Shown: positions 1 to 11,300 of the stretch, piece after piece
How positions within the stretch are numbered: position 1 is the stretch's first letter
Layout of the letters: each line of letters opens with the position of its first letter
From: Prevotella sp.
Lineage (GTDB): Bacteria > Bacteroidota > Bacteroidia > Bacteroidales > Bacteroidaceae
DNA length: 47,454 nucleotides
Direction: 5' to 3'
Assembly: GCA_017460515.1 (NCBI GenBank)
Contig: JAFUAY010000045.1
Coordinates: forward strand, 1-47,454
Made by a program: the position numbers and the translations under genes
The notes under the pieces: model-generated
The model's input: the letters and a program-made list of their open reading frames with translations, nothing else
Databases searched by the model: none
What the model was told of the DNA's origin: nothing

Positions 1-1152
1 GGGCATCGTTGCCAGTACCTCCGGCGTCCAGCCAGTGAAGGTGTAACCCGTCTTGGTCGGGTCGGCTGGCTTCTCGATAGCTGCCTCGTAGAGGATGGAA
101 TCACTCTTGATGGTGTCACCGTCAGCGATGAAGAATGCCACATACTTGTTACGCTCCCACTGGGCGGTGAAGGTTACATCGCGTCCTGGTACTGTGGCAG
201 GAACAGCAGGCTCCCATCCGGCGAAGGTAAAGCCCGTCTTGGCAGGAACGCTTGGGGTAGGCACAGGTTTGCCATACTCCAAGACAGCCTCGCGAACCTT
301 CTGTCCGTCGACCACGAACGTCATGGTGTATTCGTTAATCTGGAACTGAGCCTCATACGTCAGCGGATTATTAGGCATCTTCTCGGCGATGGCAGGCTTC
401 CAGCCCGTGAAGCTGTAGCCTTCTTTCAAGGGAGCTTCAGGAGGCACTATCGTCGAGTTGTAGTCCTGTTGAGCAGCACGCACCGTATCACCCTCGCTGA
501 TAAAAGTGAGGAGGTGCTGATTAGGCGCGAAGATGGCCACAAGATCTGTCTTCGCTGTAATTTCGATGGTACGCTCAGCGTCGGTATTCTCGTCAGACCA
601 CTTCACGAAGTGATAACCAGTATTGGCAGTAGCCGAGATATGGGCAAAGTCATTCTCTTCGAAAATGCCACTACCTTCAGCCGTGCCCATCAATGCATCC
701 TGTGGGGTCAACGTGAGCTGATACTTAGGAACATTGGCTGCGATATCGTATTTAACAGGTGAAGAGGGAACACCGATACGCAAGTCCTTCTCAAAGAGGA
801 ACGAGGAAACGGCAAGACGCTTCTCAAGCTGCGACGTGCTGTTATAAACCTTTAAGGCTATTTTCTCATTAGACTCACCATTACTATAGATACGCAGGTA
901 GCCATATTTTACGGTGTTATCGTTCACCTCTTCTTCAACGAACTGGGCAACGCCGCGACATTCCTCACCGACGAAGGCTGCCACCTCATAGGGTGTCACA
1001 TCGGCAATGACCTGATCGCCGTCAGTAATCTGAAAAAAGACTGCCATGCTTTCAGAAAACTTGGCATAGTCGCACTGCCAGTGGCTCTGGGCACTGAGGG
1101 CCGAAGCCCACAGCGCCATTGCCATCATGGTTAATAATTTTATATGTTTCAT
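1..1152 (-). CDS. Secreted InlB-repeat surface protein (3' end outside window)
   Basis: Partial: the frame is open from the ATG at 1152 to the window edge, giving 384 codons with no stop. An N-terminal signal peptide (MKHIKLLTMMAMALWASALS, cleavage near SAQS) indicates export. Residues about 24-110 form a module with W-x-CD, an AAFVGEECRG core and strand-rich sequence, closely resembling the C-terminal module of the neighbouring 2,386-residue protein. From about residue 144 a divergent InlB-type repeat (GYHFVKWSDE) is followed by at least three Listeria-Bacteroides (InlB B) repeats of roughly 65 residues, marked by GYSFTGW, GFTFAGW and GYTFTGW. Such repeats are typical of cell-surface adhesins. 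The start is 11 bases beyond the stop of the upstream gene, so the two are almost certainly co-transcribed. Ligand and anchoring cannot be judged because the C-terminus is missing. Confidence 0.85.
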   Translation of the reverse strand, partial: MKHIKLLTMMAMALWASALSAQSHWQCDYAKFSESMAVFFQITDGDQVIADVTPYEVAAFVGEECRGVAQFVEEEVNDNTVKYGYLRIYSNGESNEKIALKVYNSTSQLEKRLAVSSFLFEKDLRIGVPSSPVKYDIAANVPKYQLTLTPQDALMGTAEGSGIFEENDFAHISATANTGYHFVKWSDENTDAERTIEITAKTDLVAIFAPNQHLLTFISEGDTVRAAQQDYNSTIVPPEAPLKEGYSFTGWKPAIAEKMPNNPLTYEAQFQINEYTMTFVVDGQKVREAVLEYGKPVPTPSVPAKTGFTFAGWEPAVPATVPGRDVTFTAQWERNKYVAFFIADGDTIKSDSILYEAAIEKPADPTKTGYTFTGWTPEVLATMP

Positions 1153-1163
1153 AAGCATACTGT

Positions 1164-4100
1164 CTATTTGTTAACCTTCAGAATCTTCTTGTAATAGGTC
1201 TGTCCGTCAGCAACGACCGTCGCAACATAGACACCCTCAGAGAGTGTTCCAGTAGGAATGACAGCACCTGTACCCAGATTGTCGGCTATCAGCACTACGC
1301 GTCCACTCATGTTGGTAAGTGACATCTTGCTGATTGTACGACCACCTGCGCTTACAGTGATATGGTCACTGAATACTGGTGTCACCTCCAGTTCATCGTA
1401 TAGCTCCTTGATGCCCGTAGCCTCCTTGCCTATATGCAGGGCGTAAGGCAGGCACCATGAACCTACGTTGTCAACATGGAACTGCACGCTCTCAGTGATG
1501 TCGAAGAAGCGTCCGTCAGTGAGGTTGGCGGCAATGAAAGTAATATCCTCCTTGTTGTCGCCCACGATGTTCATGAGCACCTTATCATCCTTCCAGATAC
1601 CAATGCCGCGGCATTCGGTTCCTGCGAAGGCACCAACGACGAACTCATCAGCCTTGACTGGCGCACCGTCCTGATAGAGCTGTGCGGTCATTGGCATCAG
1701 GTTAGCGTAAGCATACTTATCGCAAGCCCAAGGTGCATCATTCAGTGAGATGTGCTTGTCGATACGGCTGGCAGCAACAGACACGATGGTGGTGTTGAAG
1801 ATAATCTCATCAGCCTTGCCCGACTTGAACAGATAGCCCTTGCCAGGTTTCAGGCCTTCGAGTCCTCCCGTCCACTTACCATCGACATACTCAGCAAAGC
1901 CATCCTGTCCGAGCACATAGTCACCTTCCATTGGTGTGAAGAAGGCAAATGCCTCGTCGAGCGTCATGGTCTGACTTATAGGATAGCCTATCCAGTTCCA
2001 TCCGTTAGTCACGTCGATAGACTTACTCAAAGCGTTGTACTCATAACCCGTCAGCACGTTTTCCTTGGTTGCAAGTACCTTAACCTTGTAGGCCTGAGCA
2101 GGCTGCAATTCCTTCAGCGTACCCATCAGTCCATAGACTGGATCGTTGATGGCCTCCTCAGTCTGGCTAACGATGAGCTCGGCAGTAGGAGCAAACTCCT
2201 TCACAGCTACTGGCTGCTCAAAGTTATGAGACACCCAAGTCCAACCCTCATTGAAATTATAACCCATCGTGGTCTTCTTCAGTTTGAAGGTAAACTCAGC
2301 GGTCTCACTGGCTTCCAGGTCAACGCCCTTGGCCTGTGCCTTGATGGTCACATTATCATCAGCGATGACGATAGGATGTTCGGCATCATACTTGATGATG
2401 GCAGGATTATTGTCATCACATGGGCAAGAGCCGTCGAGCGTATAGTAGATCTCAGCGTTCTCAGTCTCTGATGTCAGACGGATCTGAGTACCACGATAGA
2501 CCTCTGTACCAGACACGCGCGATGCACGCGGTGCCAAGGTGAACAGCTCGTTGGCATCCTTCACGTTGACAATCATCTGTCCCTGAATCTCAGTATCCTC
2601 AACCTTGAACGAGATGACCGTCTGGCCAGGCAGCTCGCCTGATACCTCAACCTCTGCCTCGCCATTCTCGTCGAGTGTCAGGGTCTCAGCGTTCACCTTT
2701 GCAATGGTATTGGAGAGGGCCTTCACCCTAACCACCTTACCCTTGGAAGCGTCGGCAGGCAGGGCAGCGATGGTGCGGATACGGGTGGTGCCATAGCCCA
2801 CGTTGACCAGGGAGTCGACAGCCATATTGCGAACGCGCGGCAGCACGTCGAACGACTGACTATAGTCTTCCTCCATCGGAACGCCAGCATAGCTCTCCAC
2901 GCTCTTCGCGATGGTCAGCTTCACCTCATCGGTAGTCAGCAGCTCCTGCTCAGCGGGCATCTGGAAGAGAACCTTTGATGCGTAGGTCTGGGCATTGTCC
3001 TTGCTCACCTGTTCCTCGTTGAGCAGCTTGATGCTACCCTCAACAGCCACACCGTTGCGGGTCAGCTTGATATTGTCGGTAGTCAGCGTAGCAGGATCCA
3101 TGTACTTGTCGAACTCAATCTCGACGCCCTCGCTGTAGGCCTTACCGCTCTTCACGACAGGCTGTACCATCTGCGTCATGGCGATGTTGACGTCAAGCTG
3201 TGGAGGAGGCACGGGCAACCACTCAGAATAGGTAGTCTGATAACCTTCCTTCTCGAACTTCACACGCCAGAGTCCCTGTGGAACGTCCCACTGGTACATA
3301 CCGTTCTCGTCAGTGAACAGCGGGTTCTCCTGAGCATATTCCTCAGCGTTCCAGAGTACGATGTTCTCGTGCAGGTCGCCATACATATCCTCTACAACCT
3401 CCTTGTAGTAACAAGAGGCAGTGACACCCTGTACACGATTTGAAGAAACAGCCTCATAGACGAAGCCAGAGGGGTCCATCACGTGTTCAACAGGATTGAA
3501 CGGCCAGTCAATCTCGTCCTTCTTCTTCTTCTCCTCCTCATTCTTGTAGCACTCCAGCTTCTTGATGCCCTTCTTGATCTTGTTCTTTGCAAACGAGAGA
3601 CCTGCATCGACAGCGAAGCTGCCAAGACCTACAAGGACTTTCTGTGCTATACCCCATGCAGAGGCAGTGAGCGATACGCCTGCGGTAGCCACCGAACCGA
3701 CGACACCGCCAACAATCTCGGCATCACTCGTGAACTCATTGACCAGCTCTACGGTAGCCTTGGCGATGACTGCTATTAACAGTGCGTAGGTAGATTTGCG
3801 CCAGAAGGATGCATTCGATTCGTCTTGCGGACATGGATCTGGAATAGAGTAATAGAGCGTACCAATGTCCTTGATGTCGTTAGCCAGCGAGATAGCAAAT
3901 GATACATACTTCACAACGGGTAGTGCTTTCAGGGCATATCTGAAGATCTTCTTAGAGAGCCACTGTGCAGCCTTTGCCTGCAGCAGGTTCTTCTTGAGCA
4001 TTACCTTCTCGCCAAGCCATGACAAGCGCTCGTACCATCTGCCATGTGTCTTGGCATAGTTGATGAAGTAGTTGGCTCTGTTCATACGCATCTGCAGGGA

Positions 4101-7100
4101 AAGAACGGCATATTCAAGATTCTTTTCTGAAGCCAGAATCTTGGCATTCAGACCCAGTGTCCACTTGTTGACATCCTTGATGAAGTCGTTGATAGCAGCC
4201 ACTGCATTGGCTACCTTCTCGGCCACATCGCCAATCGAGCGGTTGGTGCGTGCGCCAGCCGAAACGGCCATCTGGATGGTGACACGAACGCCTTTGACAA
4301 AGTCAACATACTCGGTGGTCTGTTCACCCATCAGTACATAGATGGCGCTTCCGTCGACACACTGCATCTCCATGTAGCCTGCTTCCTTCAGACCTTCAGG
4401 TGTGAGTCCTGTGCAGTCAGCCATAGTGAACTTCGTGCCATTGGGCAGCGTGAACTCACCATGCTCGTTGAATGCGAGCCACTGACTCATGTCGTTCAGA
4501 TAGGCTGCAGTGGTTGCATCCTCTGCCTGCAGCGCTTCCAGCTCCTGATTCATGAAGGTAGCGAACTCCTCATCGCTCATCGCATTCAGAACAGCATCCA
4601 GGCTGTCGGTATTCAGCGGTGCATCGATGTCATCACCAAACAGGGCATTGATCTTCTCGCATTTGTCGTCGAGTGCAGCAATCTCCTCATCGGTAGTGGC
4701 CTCAGTGATGGTCACTCCGTCGAAGGTTTCTGCGATATCAGTAACGATATCCTGATACTCCTTCAGGTATCCCTCCATCTCAGCGGTAGCCTCTTCCAGC
4801 TGGCGCTTGTCGAAGTAGCGTTCTGCAGCACTTGCGTAGTCAACCATGACGTTGGTAGGCAGTGCGTCAGAATTATACTTCGCTGTAGCCACCCAGCACT
4901 TACGCTTTCCGTCGAAGACGGGAGTCAGCGTAGACACCGTGTTGTTCGAGAGCAGCACATGCAGAAGGACGTTGGTCACCATCGTCGTATCGTTGTTGGT
5001 GAAGTCAATCAGGAAGGTGAAGTCAGGATAGCTGGGCCAATACCAGTAGGGCTTAGCCTTCTTGCCAGGATTGGTGAAGTCGAACTCGGTGACATACTCA
5101 CAGAGGTCGAGCGTCGAGGCGGGATGAGCCACGTTGATCATGGTCACCTTGGTAGGCTCGATAGCATTCTGGTCATAGAGCAGTTCCTGCACGTCTGACT
5201 GCAGCTCCAGTCCGTTCTCCGTCACAATCTTCGCATAGATGCTGTGCGTTGACAGGTTGATAGGATCTTTCAGCTCAATCTCCGTGTTCCAGAAACCATT
5301 GGCCAGTGCGGTGGCATGACCTACAGAGACGCCATTGTCGAAGATCTCCACTTCCGACTTGCCGATTGCTGTACCCAGAACAGGCACAGTGGTCTTGGCT
5401 ACCACTGAAGGAACAGTGATGCTCAGGTTGCTGACAGTGAACACGACGTTGCCGATGGGCTGGCGCATGGTCTTGCCATCCACATTGAACTCGATGCTGG
5501 CACTGGGAGCGTAGAGGCCTCCGATGGTGGGAATCAAGCAGAATCGTACCTGGTCAGTGATGTTCTCGAGTGCTACTGTCAGACGGTTCTGCTCCAGTGT
5601 GTAGCTGCTGATGGCATTGCCTGCCATCACGGAGTTGTCGACAAATGAGCAGTTCTGTGGCAACTCAAACACCATCTTCACGTCGCTGATCCTACCTTGG
5701 TAGACGGGCTTGAAGTCAATCTGTCCACGCAGGGTGAGGTACTGTCCGGCAGTGACCTGGCTCTTGTTGACACTGAAGCGCGTGTTGCTGCCAGTGTAGT
5801 ACAGCTTCGTCTCGTCGAGGAAGGGCACCAGCTGGTTGGCAATCAGAGCAGTCTCGCCACTCTTCACCGTCACCTGGTTCTTCAGGAAGTCGACACCTTC
5901 CTTCAGGCCTGCCTCACCAAACTGGCTCAGCATACCAATGGCGTTGAACAGCGCACTGCTGCCCATCGTCACCAGGGTGTAGGTGCCGTCGGTGAGCTCG
6001 TTGATGACCAGTTCGGTATTGGTATAGTCGAACTTGCTGACAAACTGTCCGTTGCCATCGTAGAGCATGCCCACGATACTATTGTTGTCTGTCTGGCGGA
6101 ACGATGCCTGGATACCACCCAACTGCTTGATGGGGAAGGTAATCTGGGCATTGTCGTTAGCGTCGACTGTGCAGGTGGCGGTAACGGGCATGAAGCGATC
6201 CTTCTTGCTGGTGGCAGTGATGGTGAACACTGTGCCCTCTGCATGCTCGTCGAGCATCACGATCTGCGGATACTGAACGTTCAGGTCCATGATGACGTTG
6301 CCCTCAGCATCCTGTACGGTATAGGCTACGTTGGCATAGTCGTCGTAGTAGCTCTTCGTCTCGCCGCCCACCTCTGTATAGGTGAGTGACAGCTGGATGG
6401 TGGTGCCGTTGATGTCCTTCAGCTCAAAGGTAGGAACGGTATTGTCTTCCAGATTGTCGAGTGTGTCTATCTTCACCGTCTGACTGATATAGTCAGTGGC
6501 TGAGGCAGTCACCTCAGTGGGCATGTCGAGCACATCCAGTTGCCATTTGCCTTCGATATCGGTCTTGGCGCTGTAGGCCTTCGAATACTGTCCGTGAACG
6601 GTCTGGGTGACCGTGAGCTGTGCGCCCTTCAGTGTTGCAGAGGTCTTCACGTCCTTCACCACGCCCTTGATCTGTCGCTTGGCGATAGGTGTCAGGGTGT
6701 AGATCAGGTCGTTGGATGCAGCCACCTCATTGATGGAATCCTGTGGCAGCATGTACTGCAAAGCCAACTGCTGGGGCAGAGTGATGCGATAGACCACCTT
6801 GTTGCCTTCCAGCTGGTTTGCCACCTGATTGCCGCGTGTAAGATAAGTACCTTTATAATCAGTCCAGGTGATGCTGGTCTGATCAGTCACATCGTCGCCT
6901 TGAGGTGTCTTCACTGCGAGGGTCACCGTCTTGGGCTCCTTCAGCGACTCGAACGTGACAGCCACGTTCTTGTCAACAATCTCAACATTGTTCATCTCGC
7001 CCAGAATGTCACCAGCTCTGTTCTTCAGGTATATATTATAAGTGGTGTTCTGGATGAGGCTGTTGAACGTGTAGGTCACACGATTGGTGATGACATAGCG

Positions 7101-8324
7101 CAGTTTCTGTCCGCTTCTGACGTTGATGAGCTCGAGGAACATGTCCTTGTAGACTGCGGGATTACATCCGTCGGGGAGGTTTACTTCGAGCGATTTCACC
7201 TCGTCGGTGAATGGCAGGATGGTGAACTCTTTCCAGCCATCGGCATCCTGATAAACGGTTACCACATCAGCAGGTACGTAGATGATCAGTCCGTCGTTCA
7301 AATCCTTCAAGGCATTATCCCCAATAGAAGGAGGTATCAAAGCGAAACACTTGATAGACTGCAGTGACGCACAATTAGATAAGGCGTAATTCTCTATCTT
7401 GGTGATAGAAGCAGGAAGAGAGATGCTCACCAGGTTCTCGTTGCCATTATAGCACCAGCTGGGCACAGCATCCAAGCCTGTAGTACGGCTCATGTCGAGT
7501 ATCGTGCAATTGCTGTAATTGTTGGCAATGCTCCAGTCGTAGCTATCTACTTTTCCTGAAACGGTAATCATGCGTACGTTGTCGTTGTTGCCATTCGTTG
7601 CATAGTAGATAGCGTTGTCCAGGTTGCCTGGCTCATAATCATCAACAATTACCTCGCCTGTCTGCTCGTTCCAGTAGTTCTTGCCAGGATTGTCAGGACT
7701 GCTGGGGTTGTAGTCATAGACGGCTGTGATGCTGACGTCGCGCGTAGGCATCGTGAAACCATAGTAGCTATTAGCCACCACGGTGGTGTCGCCAATTCGC
7801 AGTTCACGGAACCTGTAGCCACTGTTGTTGTAGGCATAGAGGTTCACCCAGTCGCCTTCCTGAACGCTTGAGCCATTACTCCAGTTGAAGCTTCCGGCTC
7901 CTGCAGGGATGGTGTTCAGGTTCAGCTTATAGGCAGCCAACACCTGTGGCGGGTTGTCGGGTGAACTGGGGTCATATCTGAAGTGGGCAACTATCGTCAT
8001 ATCATGCTTAGGCATGGTGTAGTAGAAGTCGCTACTCTTCGAAACAGTATCACCCTTCTCGTCTGACCAATAGACGAACTTGAAGCTGCTGTTGTTATAG
8101 ATACTAATCCATTGATTAGAGCCTACTATCACCTTGCTCGTGGGGTCAAGGCTGAACGAGCCGGCATTGGCTGGGTCGGCCTTCAGTTGCAATGTGTACT
8201 TCTCCGCTGGGGACTCAGGGTTACCTGGGTTCTGCGGGTTATAGTCATCGTCTGCCCAGCCTACTTGCGGTGTCAGCGCAAGTAAACTTAAGCAGAGGAT
8301 AAACATTCTATATAATCTGTTCAT
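1164..8324 (-). CDS. Giant multidomain secreted surface protein, 2,386 aa
   Basis: Exported protein with a signal peptide ending near VGWADDD. In order: two divergent InlB-type repeats (about residues 43-125 and 130-205), a short BspA-like leucine-rich stretch (about 250-365), a carboxypeptidase-regulatory-like beta sandwich (about 548-628), further Ig-like modules, a helical, charged stretch (about 1175-1230), a hydrophobic helix-rich stretch (about 1510-1590) ending in a Lys/Glu-rich tract, a second carboxypeptidase-regulatory-like domain beginning DPSGFVYEAV (about 1618), a chitobiase-type C-terminal fold (about 1935-2015, YYTLDGS), and the W-x-CD / VGAFAGTECRG module (about 2195-2290). 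The last 80 residues (GIKELYDELEV to KILKVNK) resemble a type IX secretion sorting domain. It ends with TAG. It sits between two other large surface proteins in one operon. Adhesion or glycan binding is plausible, but no catalytic motif was recognised. Confidence 0.85.
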   Translation of the reverse strand: MNRLYRMFILCLSLLALTPQVGWADDDYNPQNPGNPESPAEKYTLQLKADPANAGSFSLDPTSKVIVGSNQWISIYNNSSFKFVYWSDEKGDTVSKSSDFYYTMPKHDMTIVAHFRYDPSSPDNPPQVLAAYKLNLNTIPAGAGSFNWSNGSSVQEGDWVNLYAYNNSGYRFRELRIGDTTVVANSYYGFTMPTRDVSITAVYDYNPSSPDNPGKNYWNEQTGEVIVDDYEPGNLDNAIYYATNGNNDNVRMITVSGKVDSYDWSIANNYSNCTILDMSRTTGLDAVPSWCYNGNENLVSISLPASITKIENYALSNCASLQSIKCFALIPPSIGDNALKDLNDGLIIYVPADVVTVYQDADGWKEFTILPFTDEVKSLEVNLPDGCNPAVYKDMFLELINVRSGQKLRYVITNRVTYTFNSLIQNTTYNIYLKNRAGDILGEMNNVEIVDKNVAVTFESLKEPKTVTLAVKTPQGDDVTDQTSITWTDYKGTYLTRGNQVANQLEGNKVVYRITLPQQLALQYMLPQDSINEVAASNDLIYTLTPIAKRQIKGVVKDVKTSATLKGAQLTVTQTVHGQYSKAYSAKTDIEGKWQLDVLDMPTEVTASATDYISQTVKIDTLDNLEDNTVPTFELKDINGTTIQLSLTYTEVGGETKSYYDDYANVAYTVQDAEGNVIMDLNVQYPQIVMLDEHAEGTVFTITATSKKDRFMPVTATCTVDANDNAQITFPIKQLGGIQASFRQTDNNSIVGMLYDGNGQFVSKFDYTNTELVINELTDGTYTLVTMGSSALFNAIGMLSQFGEAGLKEGVDFLKNQVTVKSGETALIANQLVPFLDETKLYYTGSNTRFSVNKSQVTAGQYLTLRGQIDFKPVYQGRISDVKMVFELPQNCSFVDNSVMAGNAISSYTLEQNRLTVALENITDQVRFCLIPTIGGLYAPSASIEFNVDGKTMRQPIGNVVFTVSNLSITVPSVVAKTTVPVLGTAIGKSEVEIFDNGVSVGHATALANGFWNTEIELKDPINLSTHSIYAKIVTENGLELQSDVQELLYDQNAIEPTKVTMINVAHPASTLDLCEYVTEFDFTNPGKKAKPYWYWPSYPDFTFLIDFTNNDTTMVTNVLLHVLLSNNTVSTLTPVFDGKRKCWVATAKYNSDALPTNVMVDYASAAERYFDKRQLEEATAEMEGYLKEYQDIVTDIAETFDGVTITEATTDEEIAALDDKCEKINALFGDDIDAPLNTDSLDAVLNAMSDEEFATFMNQELEALQAEDATTAAYLNDMSQWLAFNEHGEFTLPNGTKFTMADCTGLTPEGLKEAGYMEMQCVDGSAIYVLMGEQTTEYVDFVKGVRVTIQMAVSAGARTNRSIGDVAEKVANAVAAINDFIKDVNKWTLGLNAKILASEKNLEYAVLSLQMRMNRANYFINYAKTHGRWYERLSWLGEKVMLKKNLLQAKAAQWLSKKIFRYALKALPVVKYVSFAISLANDIKDIGTLYYSIPDPCPQDESNASFWRKSTYALLIAVIAKATVELVNEFTSDAEIVGGVVGSVATAGVSLTASAWGIAQKVLVGLGSFAVDAGLSFAKNKIKKGIKKLECYKNEEEKKKKDEIDWPFNPVEHVMDPSGFVYEAVSSNRVQGVTASCYYKEVVEDMYGDLHENIVLWNAEEYAQENPLFTDENGMYQWDVPQGLWRVKFEKEGYQTTYSEWLPVPPPQLDVNIAMTQMVQPVVKSGKAYSEGVEIEFDKYMDPATLTTDNIKLTRNGVAVEGSIKLLNEEQVSKDNAQTYASKVLFQMPAEQELLTTDEVKLTIAKSVESYAGVPMEEDYSQSFDVLPRVRNMAVDSLVNVGYGTTRIRTIAALPADASKGKVVRVKALSNTIAKVNAETLTLDENGEAEVEVSGELPGQTVISFKVEDTEIQGQMIVNVKDANELFTLAPRASRVSGTEVYRGTQIRLTSETENAEIYYTLDGSCPCDDNNPAIIKYDAEHPIVIADDNVTIKAQAKGVDLEASETAEFTFKLKKTTMGYNFNEGWTWVSHNFEQPVAVKEFAPTAELIVSQTEEAINDPVYGLMGTLKELQPAQAYKVKVLATKENVLTGYEYNALSKSIDVTNGWNWIGYPISQTMTLDEAFAFFTPMEGDYVLGQDGFAEYVDGKWTGGLEGLKPGKGYLFKSGKADEIIFNTTIVSVAASRIDKHISLNDAPWACDKYAYANLMPMTAQLYQDGAPVKADEFVVGAFAGTECRGIGIWKDDKVLMNIVGDNKEDITFIAANLTDGRFFDITESVQFHVDNVGSWCLPYALHIGKEATGIKELYDELEVTPVFSDHITVSAGGRTISKMSLTNMSGRVVLIADNLGTGAVIPTGTLSEGVYVATVVADGQTYYKKILKVNK

Positions 8325-8377
8325 AATTCATGAGTTTTAGGGTTCATGAGTCTTGTTCACATCACACAACGGGTGTG

Positions 8378-11300
8378 TTACTTTACAACAGCCTTCTGGC
8401 CCTTCTTCACGTAGATACCGTTCTTCAACTGGTTCTTCTCAACACAACGGCCCTGCAGGTCGTAGTAGTTCTCGTCCTGCTGCTGAGCATTGCCAACAGT
8501 GCTGATGCCAGTCAGGTCGATGCCCGACAGACGGATGACGAAGCGATTGTCAAGTGTACCAGCCTTTGCCTGGAAGGTATAACCAGCATCGCCCATCAGG
8601 GTTGTCTCGCCAGTGAGCAGGTCGACGAGGTAAACCTCTGCGTCAGCCTTGGTGTCGAGCTTGATGGTGTAGTTGCCATCCTTCATGACCTTCATGCCCA
8701 GAGCTACCTCACCCTTAGCAAACGGACGCTCGTTGATGGCGTAGCGCAGACCTTCCTCAACGGTGTAGAGCTGGATGCTCTTTACAGCACCGTCCATGAA
8801 CTTAGATGCATCCTTATCCATCTCATAGGTGAGAGCAGCGTTCTCGTTGATGACGAAGCGGGTCTGGTCGTTCTGCTCCTGTCCATCGATGGTCAGGTTG
8901 AACACACTGCGCTTTGCAGTCATATCGCTCTGACGAGTACCTGCGAAGTAGGTGATGTCGCGAACCTGCGGGTTCATCTGACGACCCTCGCGCAGGAAGG
9001 TGATGCTGGCCTGATCGAGCGGGCGCTGGATGAAGAAGGCCTCGCCTGGAGCCAGGATGTAGCTGTCGTCAACGGGTGAGTAAGCCTGATAGTTGTAGCC
9101 ATCCCTCCATACGGTGAATGGAGCAGTGATGTCCATCGCACGGGTATCGAAGTAGCAGGGGAATGGGTTGCCGATGAAGTTCCAGCTACGGTTCTGCGGG
9201 AACTCGCTCAGGTTCTCCTCCAGTTCTATCTCAACAGTACCGTTGCGGAACATGTTGTTCTTGTTGACTGTCTGCAGGGCCTGTACGTCGAACTCAACGT
9301 CGTAGTTGTCATTCTGCCAGCCATCATCATTGGTATAAGTGGTGTGGGCAGCCTGCCAGATGTAACCCTTGCCTGCTTCGAGGATATCGTCACCCTTCAT
9401 GTCGTACCAGGTCTCGTCCATCTGGGCGTTGGCACGCTTCACGACGTCGTAGCCACGAATGACGAACTGGGTGTTGTTGACATTGACAATGTCGCTCACC
9501 TTTACGTCGAAGGGCAGTGCGATGAAGTTCCACTCGTCAGCACGCAGATGTAGCTTCAGAATGTTGTTGTCCGTACGAATCTTACCATTGTTGATGAGCG
9601 TAGCAAAGCGGCTGTTGGTGCTACTGTTGTAGTCGCGCTTGTAATAATAGTCGAAGTACATCGAGAACTCCTTGGCTGAGAGCGTTGCATTACCCGTAAC
9701 GGTAACGGCTGCATAACGGTAGCGGCTGTCTCCCCAATAGTTGTCGCCACGATCCATCTTTGTCAGTTCCACGTTAGGCTTATAGTCGAAGCTTACGGTA
9801 TCGGGCCACAACAGGCGGTATTCGTCAGTGATGATGATGTTCTCAGGCATGATGTTCAAGCCAAAGATATTGGGAGCAAAGGCGCTCCAACGATCTGTCT
9901 GCTTGTAGGCTGCCAGTGAGAGCTCAGGCACGTAGAGCGTGCACCGCTGTTCCATGCCACCCATGATGCTGTTGTCGTTGGCGTATGGAGGAGCTATGGC
10001 CTTCACTATGATGCTCTCCAAGTTGTCACAACCGCTGAACGGATTGGTTATATTGTTTACTGAGCTGGGCAGGGTGATGGCCTTCAAGCTATCGCAATCG
10101 CCAAAGGCACTGCTATTGATGACGTTCAGACCTTCAGGTAGCTCTACGGTAGCCAATCCTGAACCATAGAATGCCTCATAATTAATCTGCTTGATAGTAG
10201 CAGGTATCGTGATGCTCTTCAGAGCGGAACATCCCTCAAACACCTCATTATTAATATAGGTGAGGCCAGCGGGGATATTCACCTGCTCCAGGCTGATGCA
10301 ATTACGGAAAGCACATGTGCCTAAGTTGGTCAGCGTGCTGGGCAGGGTCACTTTCTTCAGGTTGCTGCCGTAGTAGATTCGTATGCGGTCTCCATTCTCA
10401 TCATACTTATAGTTACCATTCTCGTCATAAACATAGCTGTATCCTGTGCTGCACTGGAAAGCATAGCTGCCAATAGAGGTGACACCTTCCGGAACGTTCA
10501 GCTCTGTGAACTTGCTACAGTTGTAGAATGCATATTCACCAATAGTCTTCAACGTAGCGGGCAATTCGAATGATGACAAGTTGGCGCATCCATAGAATGC
10601 ATAGCCGCCAATTTCTTCCAAGCCTGCAGGCAGTTTGATACTGGTCAGCATGGTGCGGTTGTAGAACTGCTGGTAAGGCATCTTCTTCAAGTCGATACCG
10701 CTGAGGTCGATCTCCTGGAGGTTGGTCATCTGACCTTTGATTCGCTCCATATCGGTATCGTCCACCTTACCGCTGAGGCGTAAGCCCTGTACATCGGTGA
10801 AGTTGGTGACGCGCATCAGTACCTCGTCGCCCAGTGTACCTGCATCAGCCAGCTCGATAGTCAGGTAGACCATCTGCAACTGTGCGATGTGCCAGTTGAT
10901 CTGCTCCTGTACGCCAGCGATATCCTCAGTCTTGTAAGCACCCTGAGCGATGGCAGTCTGAGTGGCAGCAATGAATGTGGTGGCTGCTTCCTGCTTAGCA
11001 GGATCGCAATATTGGTTGTCCTGTCCTGCAGAAGCCAGTTCTGTCAGTGCGTTTTCAATAGCGGTGTAGGCAGCGTCGAGTGCCTGTAGCGTCGTTCTGT
11101 CAGCTTTGAGTGCCTTCACGTAAGCCTTGATCTGTGGGATATCCTTGGTCTCAGCCTGTGCCAGTGCCTTTGCCTCTGTCACCTTCTGAGTGAGCTCAGC
11201 CTTGCCATACACATTCTCATGAGTCAGTGCAGCGATAGCAGCCTCTGCCAGTGTCACCTGCTCGGTGAGGCGCTCTACGAGTTGCTCATCAGTAGGATTA

